A stretch of 21,939 nt of DNA from a virus. Each line of letters begins with the position of its first letter. Within the stretch, counting starts at the first letter, position 1. The DNA lies in the IMG/VR virus record IMGVR_UViG_3300036790_000282, positions 1 through 21,939 of that record; one strand, written 5' to 3'. The notes under the pieces are model-generated. The model made no database searches. It saw only the letters and a program-made list of their open reading frames with translations, and was not told the DNA's origin. This document shows positions 1 to 5,715 of the stretch, one piece after another. Both the position numbers and the translations under genes were made by a program.

Positions 1-2
1 TG

Positions 3-164
3 TCGCGGGCGCAGAAGGGCAGAACCTTCTCGGATGAGACTCGAAAGCGAATGAGCGAGGCTGCAAAGAAACGCGTGCACCCGCCTCACTCCGAAGATAC
101 GAAGGCAAAGATACGCGAGTCGAACCGGCTTCGCAGGAGCAGATGTAATGGCAATCCCCAATAA
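3..164 (+). CDS. C-terminal end of a NUMOD3-motif protein (homing-endonuclease-like), 5' partial
   Basis: This frame is open from the left edge and ends at TAA 162-164, giving about 53 residues. It reads GRTFSDETRKRMSEAAKKR followed by HSEDTKAKIRESNRLRR. These are two consecutive NUMOD3-like motifs: Gly/His, Ser-(D/E)-(D/E)-T, a basic helix, then Ile/Met-Ser/Arg-Glu. NUMOD3 is a nuclease-associated DNA-binding module found at the C-termini of GIY-YIG and HNH homing endonucleases, so the missing N-terminal part probably held such a nuclease. The gene runs 17 bases into the prohead protease gene, which starts at 148, and the protease SD sequence lies inside it. Free-standing homing endonucleases between phage structural genes are well known. 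What I see is the motif pair; the nuclease itself is inferred. Confidence 0.6.
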   Translation, partial: SRAQKGRTFSDETRKRMSEAAKKRVHPPHSEDTKAKIRESNRLRRSRCNGNPQ

Positions 165-903
165 GGAAACACGAGCCTTCAGAGTGACCGAACTGCGCGT
201 GACGCAGTCCGAGTCGGGCAGTCGTACTCTGGTCGGATACGCCGCCGTTTTTGGCTCTCCGTCTGAGGATTTCGGCGGATGGACCGAGGTCATCGATTCC
301 GGTGCCTTCACTCGCACGCTCTCGGAGGGGGCTGATGTCCGCTGCTTGGTCGAGCACGACCCGGCCCGCATCGTTGGCCGCACCAAGAGCCGGACCCTCC
401 GCGTTACTACGGACGACCACGGCCTCCGCTTCGAGTGCGATCTGCCGGATACCTCCGTTGCTCGTGACCTGATTGTGTCCATCGAGCGCGGGGATCTCGA
501 CGCCTGCAGCTTCGGCTTCATCGCGCAGAAGCAGGAATGGCTGTACGACGAAACGACGGACGAAGCCACCCGAACATTGCTCGACGTGGACCTCCTCGAT
601 ACATCAGTCGTAGCGTATCCCGCTTATCTGGCGACCAGCGTAAGCGTTCGCTCCCTGCCGGATTCCATGCCGGTGGAGATGCGTTCGCGCTTCGAAGCCC
701 GCCGTAACGCTTCGATCGAAGTGCAGATGCCCGCAGAAGAGCGAGCGCTGACCGATCAGTGCACCTGTGCCTGTCCCCAATGTCTCTCCGGTGCCTGCGG
801 TATCTGCAGCGCCGACCCGCGCTGCGACGGCGTCGAGCAGAAGTCCGCCGACAACTGGCAAGCCGACACCATGCTCCGGCTGCGTATCGCCGAGGCCTCC
901 TAA
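148..903 (+). CDS. Prohead protease, HK97 family (peptidase S78/U35), with Cys-rich C-terminal tail
   Basis: This is the maturation protease that cleaves the N-terminal scaffold (delta) domain from the capsid protein inside the prohead. It has 251 residues. The core (residues 8-170) opens with the usual LVGYAAVFGSPSEDFGGWTEVIDSGAF stretch, split here at VF-GS, where the Phe and Gly-Ala-Phe positions are conserved. The catalytic His is H70 (VEHDP) and the Ser is S121 (DACSFGF). The acidic position before the conserved PAY motif is D151 (LLDTSVVAYPAY), where HK97-type proteases commonly have Glu. The start at 148 has AGGAG at 135-139. Residues 205-228 are unusual: seven cysteines in 24 residues (CTCACPQC, then GACGIC, then C228), which I do not know from this family. 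The capsid gene follows 72 bases downstream, as usual. Confidence 0.93.
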   Translation: MAIPNKETRAFRVTELRVTQSESGSRTLVGYAAVFGSPSEDFGGWTEVIDSGAFTRTLSEGADVRCLVEHDPARIVGRTKSRTLRVTTDDHGLRFECDLPDTSVARDLIVSIERGDLDACSFGFIAQKQEWLYDETTDEATRTLLDVDLLDTSVVAYPAYLATSVSVRSLPDSMPVEMRSRFEARRNASIEVQMPAEERALTDQCTCACPQCLSGACGICSADPRCDGVEQKSADNWQADTMLRLRIAEAS

Positions 904-975
904 GTTTTCACTCCCGTTCCGCGCTGCTCAGGCAAAAACGGACGGTATCTCACCCCAAAAAAGGAACTTAACAAA

Positions 976-2181
976 ATGACCTACCGTGAAATGGTCGAAA
1001 AGCGGAATCGCATCCTGGCAGAAGCTCGCCAGGCCATGTCGGCTCCGGAACTGTCCACCGAGCAGCGTGCGAAAGTCGATGCGATGCTCACTGATGCCAA
1101 CGCGCTGAAGGCCGACATCGAGCGGCTCGACGCGTGCGCGGAGTCTGAGGAGCGTTCGCTCCCGACCGGTCAACTGCCTCGCGAAGGCTTCGGCGGCGCT
1201 GAGGATCGGGCTGCAGACACCCGCAGCCACGAAGAGCGCAACGTCGCGACGAACAAGGCACTCCGCTCATTCCTGCGTGGCGAGCGCTTCGAGCAGCGCG
1301 ATCTGACCGTCGCCGCTGACGGCGGAGTGATGATCCCTGTCGCCGCTCTGCCGCCCGTGGTGGCTCAGCGCAGCGCTGGCTCCATCTACGACATCGTCGG
1401 CCATGTGCGGACGACCACGGGCGAGGACATCCGCTTCCCGCTGTGGGACGATAGTGCGAACGGCCTGGTGCTCGATTCCGTGGCCATCGGCAACGGCACC
1501 GATCCGAGCGTCAACGGCGTCACGATCAAGACGGACGGTCTTCGCACCGGCGATCCTCTCCTGCTCGACAACAAGCTCGTGCAGGACGTGAGCTACGACC
1601 TGGTCAGCTACGTCAACCAGGCGATGCAGCAGCGGTACCTCCGTGGCGTTTCGCAGGCGATCAATTCGGGTAACTCTTCGAACTTCGTCGGCCTCAAGGG
1701 GAACATCCCGACGCCGGTGACGACCGAGACTGCCAGCGTGATCGGCTACGACGACTTTGTCGCCCTGATCGCGGCTCTCGATCCGGCGTACCAGCCTGGT
1801 GCGGTGTTCACGTTCTCCAACACCACGTTGGGCGCGGTCCTGAAGATCAAGGACACGACTGACCGTCCGATCTTCATTCCGTTTTTGGACGGCGCGAAGT
1901 CCGGGTTCGCTGGAACGATCCTCGGCTACGCGGCCAAAATCAACCAGTATGCGGACACCGTCGCCGACAACAACGTCCCGGTGATGTTCGGCGACTTCGC
2001 GATGGGCTATCAGTGCCGCGAGGTCAACCCTGGCCTCGTGCTCAAGCAGTCGGCGCAGCGCTGGATCGAACTCAACCGGCTGGGCATCGTCGGCTTCGCC
2101 CGCGCAGGCGGCGCTCCGACGCTGGCGAACTCCACAACCTACTCGCCCATCGTCGGCCTGAAGGTCACGGCAGCGAGCTAA
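976..2181 (+). CDS. Major capsid protein, HK97 fold
   Basis: This protein builds the icosahedral shell and has 401 residues. Residues 1-60 are a charged, helical, coiled-coil type delta (scaffold) domain (MVEKRNRILAEARQAM onward). A polar linker at 60-105 follows, then the typical start of the mature protein around 105-125 (LTVAADGGVMIPVA), where the prohead protease would cut. The rest carries the family signature of a T/S-rich N-arm, a long conserved shell region (YDLVSYVNQAMQQRYLRG) and a C-terminal MFGDFAMGYQCREV segment followed by a final strand. The start is supported by AAGGA at 961-965. The position directly after the protease and the length are typical for the family. It is probably one of the most highly expressed genes in the window, and a hairpin lies just after its stop codon. 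Confidence 0.95.
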   Translation: MTYREMVEKRNRILAEARQAMSAPELSTEQRAKVDAMLTDANALKADIERLDACAESEERSLPTGQLPREGFGGAEDRAADTRSHEERNVATNKALRSFLRGERFEQRDLTVAADGGVMIPVAALPPVVAQRSAGSIYDIVGHVRTTTGEDIRFPLWDDSANGLVLDSVAIGNGTDPSVNGVTIKTDGLRTGDPLLLDNKLVQDVSYDLVSYVNQAMQQRYLRGVSQAINSGNSSNFVGLKGNIPTPVTTETASVIGYDDFVALIAALDPAYQPGAVFTFSNTTLGAVLKIKDTTDRPIFIPFLDGAKSGFAGTILGYAAKINQYADTVADNNVPVMFGDFAMGYQCREVNPGLVLKQSAQRWIELNRLGIVGFARAGGAPTLANSTTYSPIVGLKVTAAS

Positions 2182-2188
2182 TCCAACC

Positions 2189-2217
2189 GCTCCGGGGAGC
2201 GAATAACTCCCCGGAGC
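2189..2217 (+). promoter_or_regulatory. Perfect 10-bp hairpin just after the capsid gene
   Basis: GCTCCGGGGA at 2189-2198 pairs exactly with TCCCCGGAGC at 2208-2217 across a 9-base loop. No T tract follows, so a complete intrinsic terminator is unlikely. It starts 8 bases after the capsid stop codon. Its 3' arm contains GGAG, the only SD-like sequence for the small ORF at 2226. It could reduce read-through after the abundant capsid gene, protect the 3' end of the capsid mRNA, or mask that SD. Confidence 0.6.
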
Positions 2218-2225
2218 ACTTCACC

Positions 2226-2309
2226 ATGAAACGTCCCCGCAAACCAAAGCAGCCAAAGCCTGCTCCGCCCAAGCCTCTCTTCTTTTACATCTTTCCCGGC
2301 ATCATCTGA
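2226..2309 (+). CDS. 27-residue Pro/Lys-rich small protein (possible leader)
   Basis: The product would be 27 residues: a basic, proline-rich first half (MKRPRKPKQPKPAPPKP) and a hydrophobic end (LFFYIFPGII). GGAG at 2213-2216 is 9 bases before the ATG. The stop codon is 10 bases before the connector gene, which has no good SD of its own, so translation of this ORF may deliver ribosomes to the connector start. I recognise no homologue. The composition differs clearly from random reading of this GC-rich DNA, but the ORF is too short to be certain. Confidence 0.4.
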   Translation: MKRPRKPKQPKPAPPKPLFFYIFPGII

Positions 2310-2319
2310 GCCCTCCCTC

Positions 2320-3162
2320 ATGCCTCTCTCCTATCGCGAACTGAGCCAGCCCGCCATCGAGCCCGTGTCGCTCGACTTGGCAAGACAACATCTCAGGTGT
2401 TATTTCGATGATGACGACGGCTACATCGTGTCGCTCATCACGGCTGCACGTCAGCGCGTGGAAAAGATCACGAACCGCGCGATTTTCAATCGGAAGATGC
2501 TGCTCACGCTGGATTATTTCCCCTGGCCGGGCTGGGGCAGCACGACAGGCTCAACAGCACACGACTATTTCATGCACTGGTACTACCGTGGTCTGACGAT
2601 CCGGCTCCCGAAACCAGCGACCGTGAGCGTCGAGTCTCTCAGCTATCTCGCGAACGATGGCGTCACGGTTGTGACCATTGATCCGTCGAAGTACACCGTC
2701 GATCTGACGAGCGAACCTGCTCGCATCTCGCCGGTCCCCGGCTACACCTGGCCCTATCAGCAGAACTACATCCCTGGCCAGGTGCGGGTGACCTTCACCG
2801 CCGGGACGTATGAACTGCCGGTCACCGAGCCAATCGTCGTCCCGAACGCGGCACCTTACACGTACACGCTGCCCTCGACACTCATCACGTTCGGTGGACT
2901 CGCGGACGCGGATAACGCTCCAGTGGTCTGCACGAACCAGGGTGGAGTTCTGACGTTCAACGCCTCGCAGGCCGGTCAGACACTCACCGCCTCCTACACG
3001 GTTAACAACTGTCCGCAGACCATCGTCCAGGCGATGTTGCTGCTCATCGGCCACTGGTACAACCACCGCGAAGCTGTCTCCGCCGACAAGCTCACGGAGG
3101 TTCCAGAAGCGGTCGAGAGTCTGCTCGCGGGTGAAGAGTTCGACACGTATTGGGGCAACTGA
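2320..3162 (+). CDS. Head-tail connector protein (HK97 gp6-like)
   Basis: This protein is the adaptor ring that docks onto the portal after packaging. It has 280 residues, longer than the roughly 100-200 usual for the family. The N-terminal helices (residues 12-55, LDLARQHLRCYFDDDDGYIVSLITAARQRVEKITNRAI, here described as one stretch of D/E-rich then basic helix) and the C-terminal helix (231-250, PQTIVQAMLLLIGHWYNHRE) are the conserved parts. A VRVTFTAG strand at about 155-162 would normally lead almost directly to the C-terminal helix. Here a T/V/N-rich beta-type segment of about 65 residues (165-229) is inserted. There is no clear SD, since the upstream bases are pyrimidine-rich, so coupling to the 27-aa ORF is likely. 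Its stop overlaps the start of the next gene. Confidence 0.85.
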   Translation: MPLSYRELSQPAIEPVSLDLARQHLRCYFDDDDGYIVSLITAARQRVEKITNRAIFNRKMLLTLDYFPWPGWGSTTGSTAHDYFMHWYYRGLTIRLPKPATVSVESLSYLANDGVTVVTIDPSKYTVDLTSEPARISPVPGYTWPYQQNYIPGQVRVTFTAGTYELPVTEPIVVPNAAPYTYTLPSTLITFGGLADADNAPVVCTNQGGVLTFNASQAGQTLTASYTVNNCPQTIVQAMLLLIGHWYNHREAVSADKLTEVPEAVESLLAGEEFDTYWGN

Positions 3163-3515
3163 TGCCGAAGACGCCGAACCTCAATCGCAAAATCCAGATC
3201 CAGCAGCAGACCACCCAGGCGGATGCTGCCGGTCAGCCGCTCGACAACTGGACAACCGTCTGCACTTGCTGGGCTGAGATCGACATTCAGAACTCTGCGC
3301 TCATTTACAACACCGCCGCGTTTATGTCGAAAGTCGTGCACCGCATCACGATCCGCTGGTCCCGGAGCTACACCTTCGCGCCCAACATGCGCGTCGTATA
3401 TCCCGATCCGGCAACTGGCATCAATCGTGTGTTTAACGTCGAGGCCGTTCTGAACCCGCTCCAGAGCAATCAGTGGGTCACATTCCTGGCCTACGAGCTT
3501 CAGGCCCAGGAGTAA
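3162..3515 (+). CDS. Head-tail joining protein (Phage_H_T_join / SPP1 gp16-like stopper)
   Basis: This protein is the stopper that closes the connector and binds the tail. It has 117 residues from ATG 3162, which overlaps the TGA of the connector gene by one base and has GGGG at 3152-3155. An upstream TTG at 3150 is possible but less likely. The family pattern is visible: LNRKIQIQQQTTQ at the N-terminus, GQPLDNWTTVCTCWAEI, then HRITIRWSRSYTFAPNMRVVY and a final VTFLAYELQ. Length and position between connector and tail terminator are standard. Confidence 0.85.
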   Translation: MPKTPNLNRKIQIQQQTTQADAAGQPLDNWTTVCTCWAEIDIQNSALIYNTAAFMSKVVHRITIRWSRSYTFAPNMRVVYPDPATGINRVFNVEAVLNPLQSNQWVTFLAYELQAQE

Positions 3516-3518
3516 GTC

Positions 3519-3887
3519 ATGATCGAGACGACTCTCCAGACGCTGCTGACCACCAGCGCTCCGATCAGGGCAATCACGACCAGCGTCTATCCGGTCACGC
3601 TGCCGAAAGGCATCGAGACTCCGGTCATCTGGATCTCCTGGAAGACGGTAACGAGCGTCTCAAACCCAACCTTCACTACGACGGGCATCACCCGGACCCG
3701 CATCCAAATCGACTGCTGGGCTGCTCGCTATCTCGATGCCGCCAATCTCCGCGCCGCAGTCCGCTCCGTCCTCGACGGCTACCATGACGGTTCGATCGCC
3801 ATTCAGTCCCTGAGCGACACGGACATCTACGACGACGTGCTTCTGGAATACCGCGCCATCCTTGAGTTTTACGTCTGGCACGTCTGA
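3519..3887 (+). CDS. Tail completion/terminator protein (DUF3168, SPP1 gp17-like)
   Basis: This protein is the likely tail terminator or head-proximal tail protein. It has 122 residues. The sequence follows the DUF3168 plan: an N-terminal helix with short 'TTSAPIRAITT' strand, a basic Pro-rich strand (VYPVTLPKGIETPVIWISW), a central RIQIDCWAARYLDAANLRAAVRSVLDG segment ending in a helix, and a C-terminal LLEYRAILEFYVWH strand. AGGAG at 3508-3512 supports the start. In most HK97-like phages the gp10-like gene precedes this one; here the gp10-like gene lies after the tail chaperones. Confidence 0.8.
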   Translation: MIETTLQTLLTTSAPIRAITTSVYPVTLPKGIETPVIWISWKTVTSVSNPTFTTTGITRTRIQIDCWAARYLDAANLRAAVRSVLDGYHDGSIAIQSLSDTDIYDDVLLEYRAILEFYVWHV

Positions 3888-3923
3888 AAACGCCCCCAAA
3901 TTCTGGACTAAATCCCTCAAACC

Positions 3924-3943
3924 CCTGTGTGCCACCACACAGG
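3924..3943 (+). promoter_or_regulatory. 8-bp hairpin upstream of the major tail protein
   Basis: CCTGTGTG at 3924-3931 pairs perfectly with CACACAGG at 3936-3943 across a 4-base loop (CCAC). It lies in the 76-base gap before the major tail protein and ends 7 bases before that gene's SD (AGGAG 3951-3955). The motif CACACAGGA is repeated at 3936-3944 and 3946-3954, so alternative pairing of CTGTGTG with the SD-proximal copy is possible. There is no T tract. It may be an mRNA stabiliser or processing site for a highly expressed gene. Confidence 0.5.
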
Positions 3944-3963
3944 AACACACAGGAGTGTGCAAT

Positions 3964-4425
3964 ATGGCAACAAGCAAAGGACAAGTACCGGGCATCGGCG
4001 CGGTTATCTCTTACGTTGGCGCGACCGGCGCGGACGATCCCACCCCATCCGTCATCGGTGAGCCGACCGACGCAAAGTTCAGTGGACGCAAGCGCGACGT
4101 CGCCGATAGCACATCGTTCGCTTCCGGCGGCATCAAAGGCAAGCTGGGTACAATCCTCGACCTCGGCCAGATGAGCGTGACGTGCGTCCGAGTTCCCGCC
4201 GACCCGGGTCAGGTCGCAGTCGTCACTGCAAACGTGAACGGTGGCTCCTACGACTTTACCGTCCAGCTCCCGCTCGATGCCGAGGCCGACCAGACCACGA
4301 AGGGCGATCTCATCACCATCAGTGGCATCGTGACCGAGGCGAACTTCGATGTGCCGTTGACGAAGGTCGGCGAGTTCACCTTCACGGTGGACATCACCGC
4401 CTATACGGTCACCCCAGGCAGCTAG
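3964..4425 (+). CDS. Major tail protein (tail tube)
   Basis: This is the tail tube subunit, 153 residues from ATG 3964, with AGGAG at 3951-3955. An in-frame upstream extension to 3862 overlaps the previous gene and is not needed. The sequence is rich in T, V, G and D with alternating beta strands. Features usual for siphovirus tube proteins are visible: an early IGEPTDAKFSGRKRDVADSTSF segment, LGTILDLGQMSVTC, and a C-terminal FTFTVDITAYTVTPGS. Position before the chaperone pair and tape measure gene fixes the role. The 76-base leader with a hairpin is the largest gap in the head-tail block after the capsid-connector gap and suggests separate regulation of this abundant protein. Confidence 0.88.
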   Translation: MATSKGQVPGIGAVISYVGATGADDPTPSVIGEPTDAKFSGRKRDVADSTSFASGGIKGKLGTILDLGQMSVTCVRVPADPGQVAVVTANVNGGSYDFTVQLPLDAEADQTTKGDLITISGIVTEANFDVPLTKVGEFTFTVDITAYTVTPGS

Positions 4426-4492
4426 ACCTCTTCCGGGTGCGGTGATCGTATGCGCCGCCCCATCCTGTAACTCACACACCAGAGGAGAAATC

Positions 4493-4867
4493 ATGTCCCG
4501 CAAAATCGCACAGAGCAGCGTCGATCCGACACTGCCGAAGACTCCCGTCACCATCGACGGCAAAACCTATGACCTGTGCCTTGACCTGGGTGCTTTGGCG
4601 GAGGCCGAGTCGGCACTCATTGCCGAAGGTCATCATGGCGTGAATCTGCTGATGGCACTCCCAGCACAGACGCTGTCCAGCACGCGCATCATCTTCGCCG
4701 CCGCGCTTCGGACGTTCCATCCTGAGATTGCCTTCGAAGATGCGAAGAAACTCCTCACGCTGGGCGCTCTTTATGACATCGCTCTGAAAATCCAGGAAGC
4801 CTGGCAAGCGGCCACTCCTGAGCCCGAGAAGACCCCATCGGACCCTTCGCAGCCCGGCGACGAGTAA
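4493..4867 (+). CDS. Tail assembly chaperone, first component (lambda gpG-like position)
   Basis: This protein has 124 residues from ATG 4493, which has AGAGGAG at 4481-4487. An in-frame ATG at 4442 lacks an SD and adds a sequence that does not look like the family. The protein has a short beta-type N-terminus (VTIDGKTYDLCLDLGALAEAESAL) like other tail chaperones, a helical middle (IIFAAALRTFHPEIAFEDAKKLL) and an acidic Pro-rich tail (PEPEKTPSDPSQPGDE). It should bind the tape measure protein and recruit tube subunits. In many siphophages this gene is joined to the next by a programmed frameshift; see the next entry for why that is unclear here. Confidence 0.8.
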   Translation: MSRKIAQSSVDPTLPKTPVTIDGKTYDLCLDLGALAEAESALIAEGHHGVNLLMALPAQTLSSTRIIFAAALRTFHPEIAFEDAKKLLTLGALYDIALKIQEAWQAATPEPEKTPSDPSQPGDE

Positions 4868-4896
4868 CCGTCGGGCCAGCTCCCACCCGGGAGCAG

Positions 4897-5220
4897 ATGT
4901 GGATCTCATGGTGGTCCTTCGCCACCGTGGACCTCGGCCTCAGTAATGAGCAGTTCTATTCGCTCACGCCGCGCATGCTGCACGCGCTCCGCAAGCGCCA
5001 CGAGCGGCAACAGGAGCATCAGGACGCGATGTTGGCTCAGCTCACCTCCTGCCTGGTCAACTTCAGTTATCGCGCCCCCGAGAAGCCGACCAAATGGCAG
5101 GATTTCATGCCCGGCGACAAGTACCAGAGTCAGTCGAGCAAGAAACCCCGACGCCTCACAAAGAAGCGCCGACACGAAATCGTTCAGAACTTCCGGTCCT
5201 GGTTTCCCCGCCAAAAATAA
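4897..5220 (+). CDS. Tail assembly chaperone, second component (gpT / TAC-like)
   Basis: This protein has 107 residues. The N-terminal part (WWSFATVDLGLSNEQFYSLTPRMLHALRKRH) resembles phage tail assembly chaperones that carry a P..F...TP.EL-type motif, and the C-terminus is strongly basic. The start at 4897 has GGGAG at 4889-4893 but only 3 bases of spacing, which is short. The frame is open back to 4822 and reads across the end of the first chaperone gene, so a -1 shift between 4822 and 4867 would fuse the two. I see no canonical X-XXY-YYZ heptamer there. Both routes remain possible. Position between the first chaperone and the gp10-like/tape measure genes supports the call. Confidence 0.65.
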   Translation: MWISWWSFATVDLGLSNEQFYSLTPRMLHALRKRHERQQEHQDAMLAQLTSCLVNFSYRAPEKPTKWQDFMPGDKYQSQSSKKPRRLTKKRRHEIVQNFRSWFPRQK

Positions 5221-5715
5221 ATGGACAACATCACCATGACGCTGGACTCGAAAGAGTTGCAGCAGAAGCTCGACCAGCTCAAGGGCGAGCAGCTTGAAAA
5301 GATCATGCGAAAGGCTCTGCGTGACGGGGCAAAGGTCTATCAGGCCGCTGTCTCCGAGGCTGCACCAGAGCGAGTCGAGACGACCGAGGGCTCTGATGCG
5401 CTCCCTCCTGGTGCTCTGAAGTCCGACGTCATCGTCACCAAAGTGCCCAGCCAGGGCGGCCCGATCTATGAGGTCTGGTTCGGCAAGCTCACCCGGCACG
5501 TGGCCTTCTGGGTCGAGTATGGCCACCGTCTCGTTCGCGGGGGTACCTCGCGTGTGCTCAAGTCAGGGAAGACCCGGGGCAAGGGACGCGAGGTCGGCCA
5601 AGTAAAACCGCATCCCTTCTTCCGCGATGCGTTCGAGCATTCCACGGACGCCGCCGCAAAAGCCATCTCGGATTCAATCACCAAACAAGTAGACCGCGCA
5701 TTCAAGGGTAAGTAA
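5221..5715 (+). CDS. HK97 gp10-like tail component
   Basis: This protein has 164 residues and matches the HK97 gp10 family: an N-terminal LDSKELQQKLDQL helix, LRDGAKVYQAAVSEAAP, a central strand region with GPIYEVWFGKLTRHVAFWVEYGH and the C-terminal KPHPFFRDAFEHS motif. The HPFFRDAF motif is the clearest family signature. The gene starts on the base after the stop of the preceding gene and has no SD, so it depends on translational coupling; an in-frame ATG at 5236 is an alternative. Placement after the chaperones rather than before the tail terminator is less common. Confidence 0.85.
   Translation: MDNITMTLDSKELQQKLDQLKGEQLEKIMRKALRDGAKVYQAAVSEAAPERVETTEGSDALPPGALKSDVIVTKVPSQGGPIYEVWFGKLTRHVAFWVEYGHRLVRGGTSRVLKSGKTRGKGREVGQVKPHPFFRDAFEHSTDAAAKAISDSITKQVDRAFKGK

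Noticed and set aside
2013-2309. 98-residue ORF across the capsid gene end
   Set aside because: Out of frame with the capsid gene; only its last 27 residues, from ATG 2226 with an SD, are considered possible.
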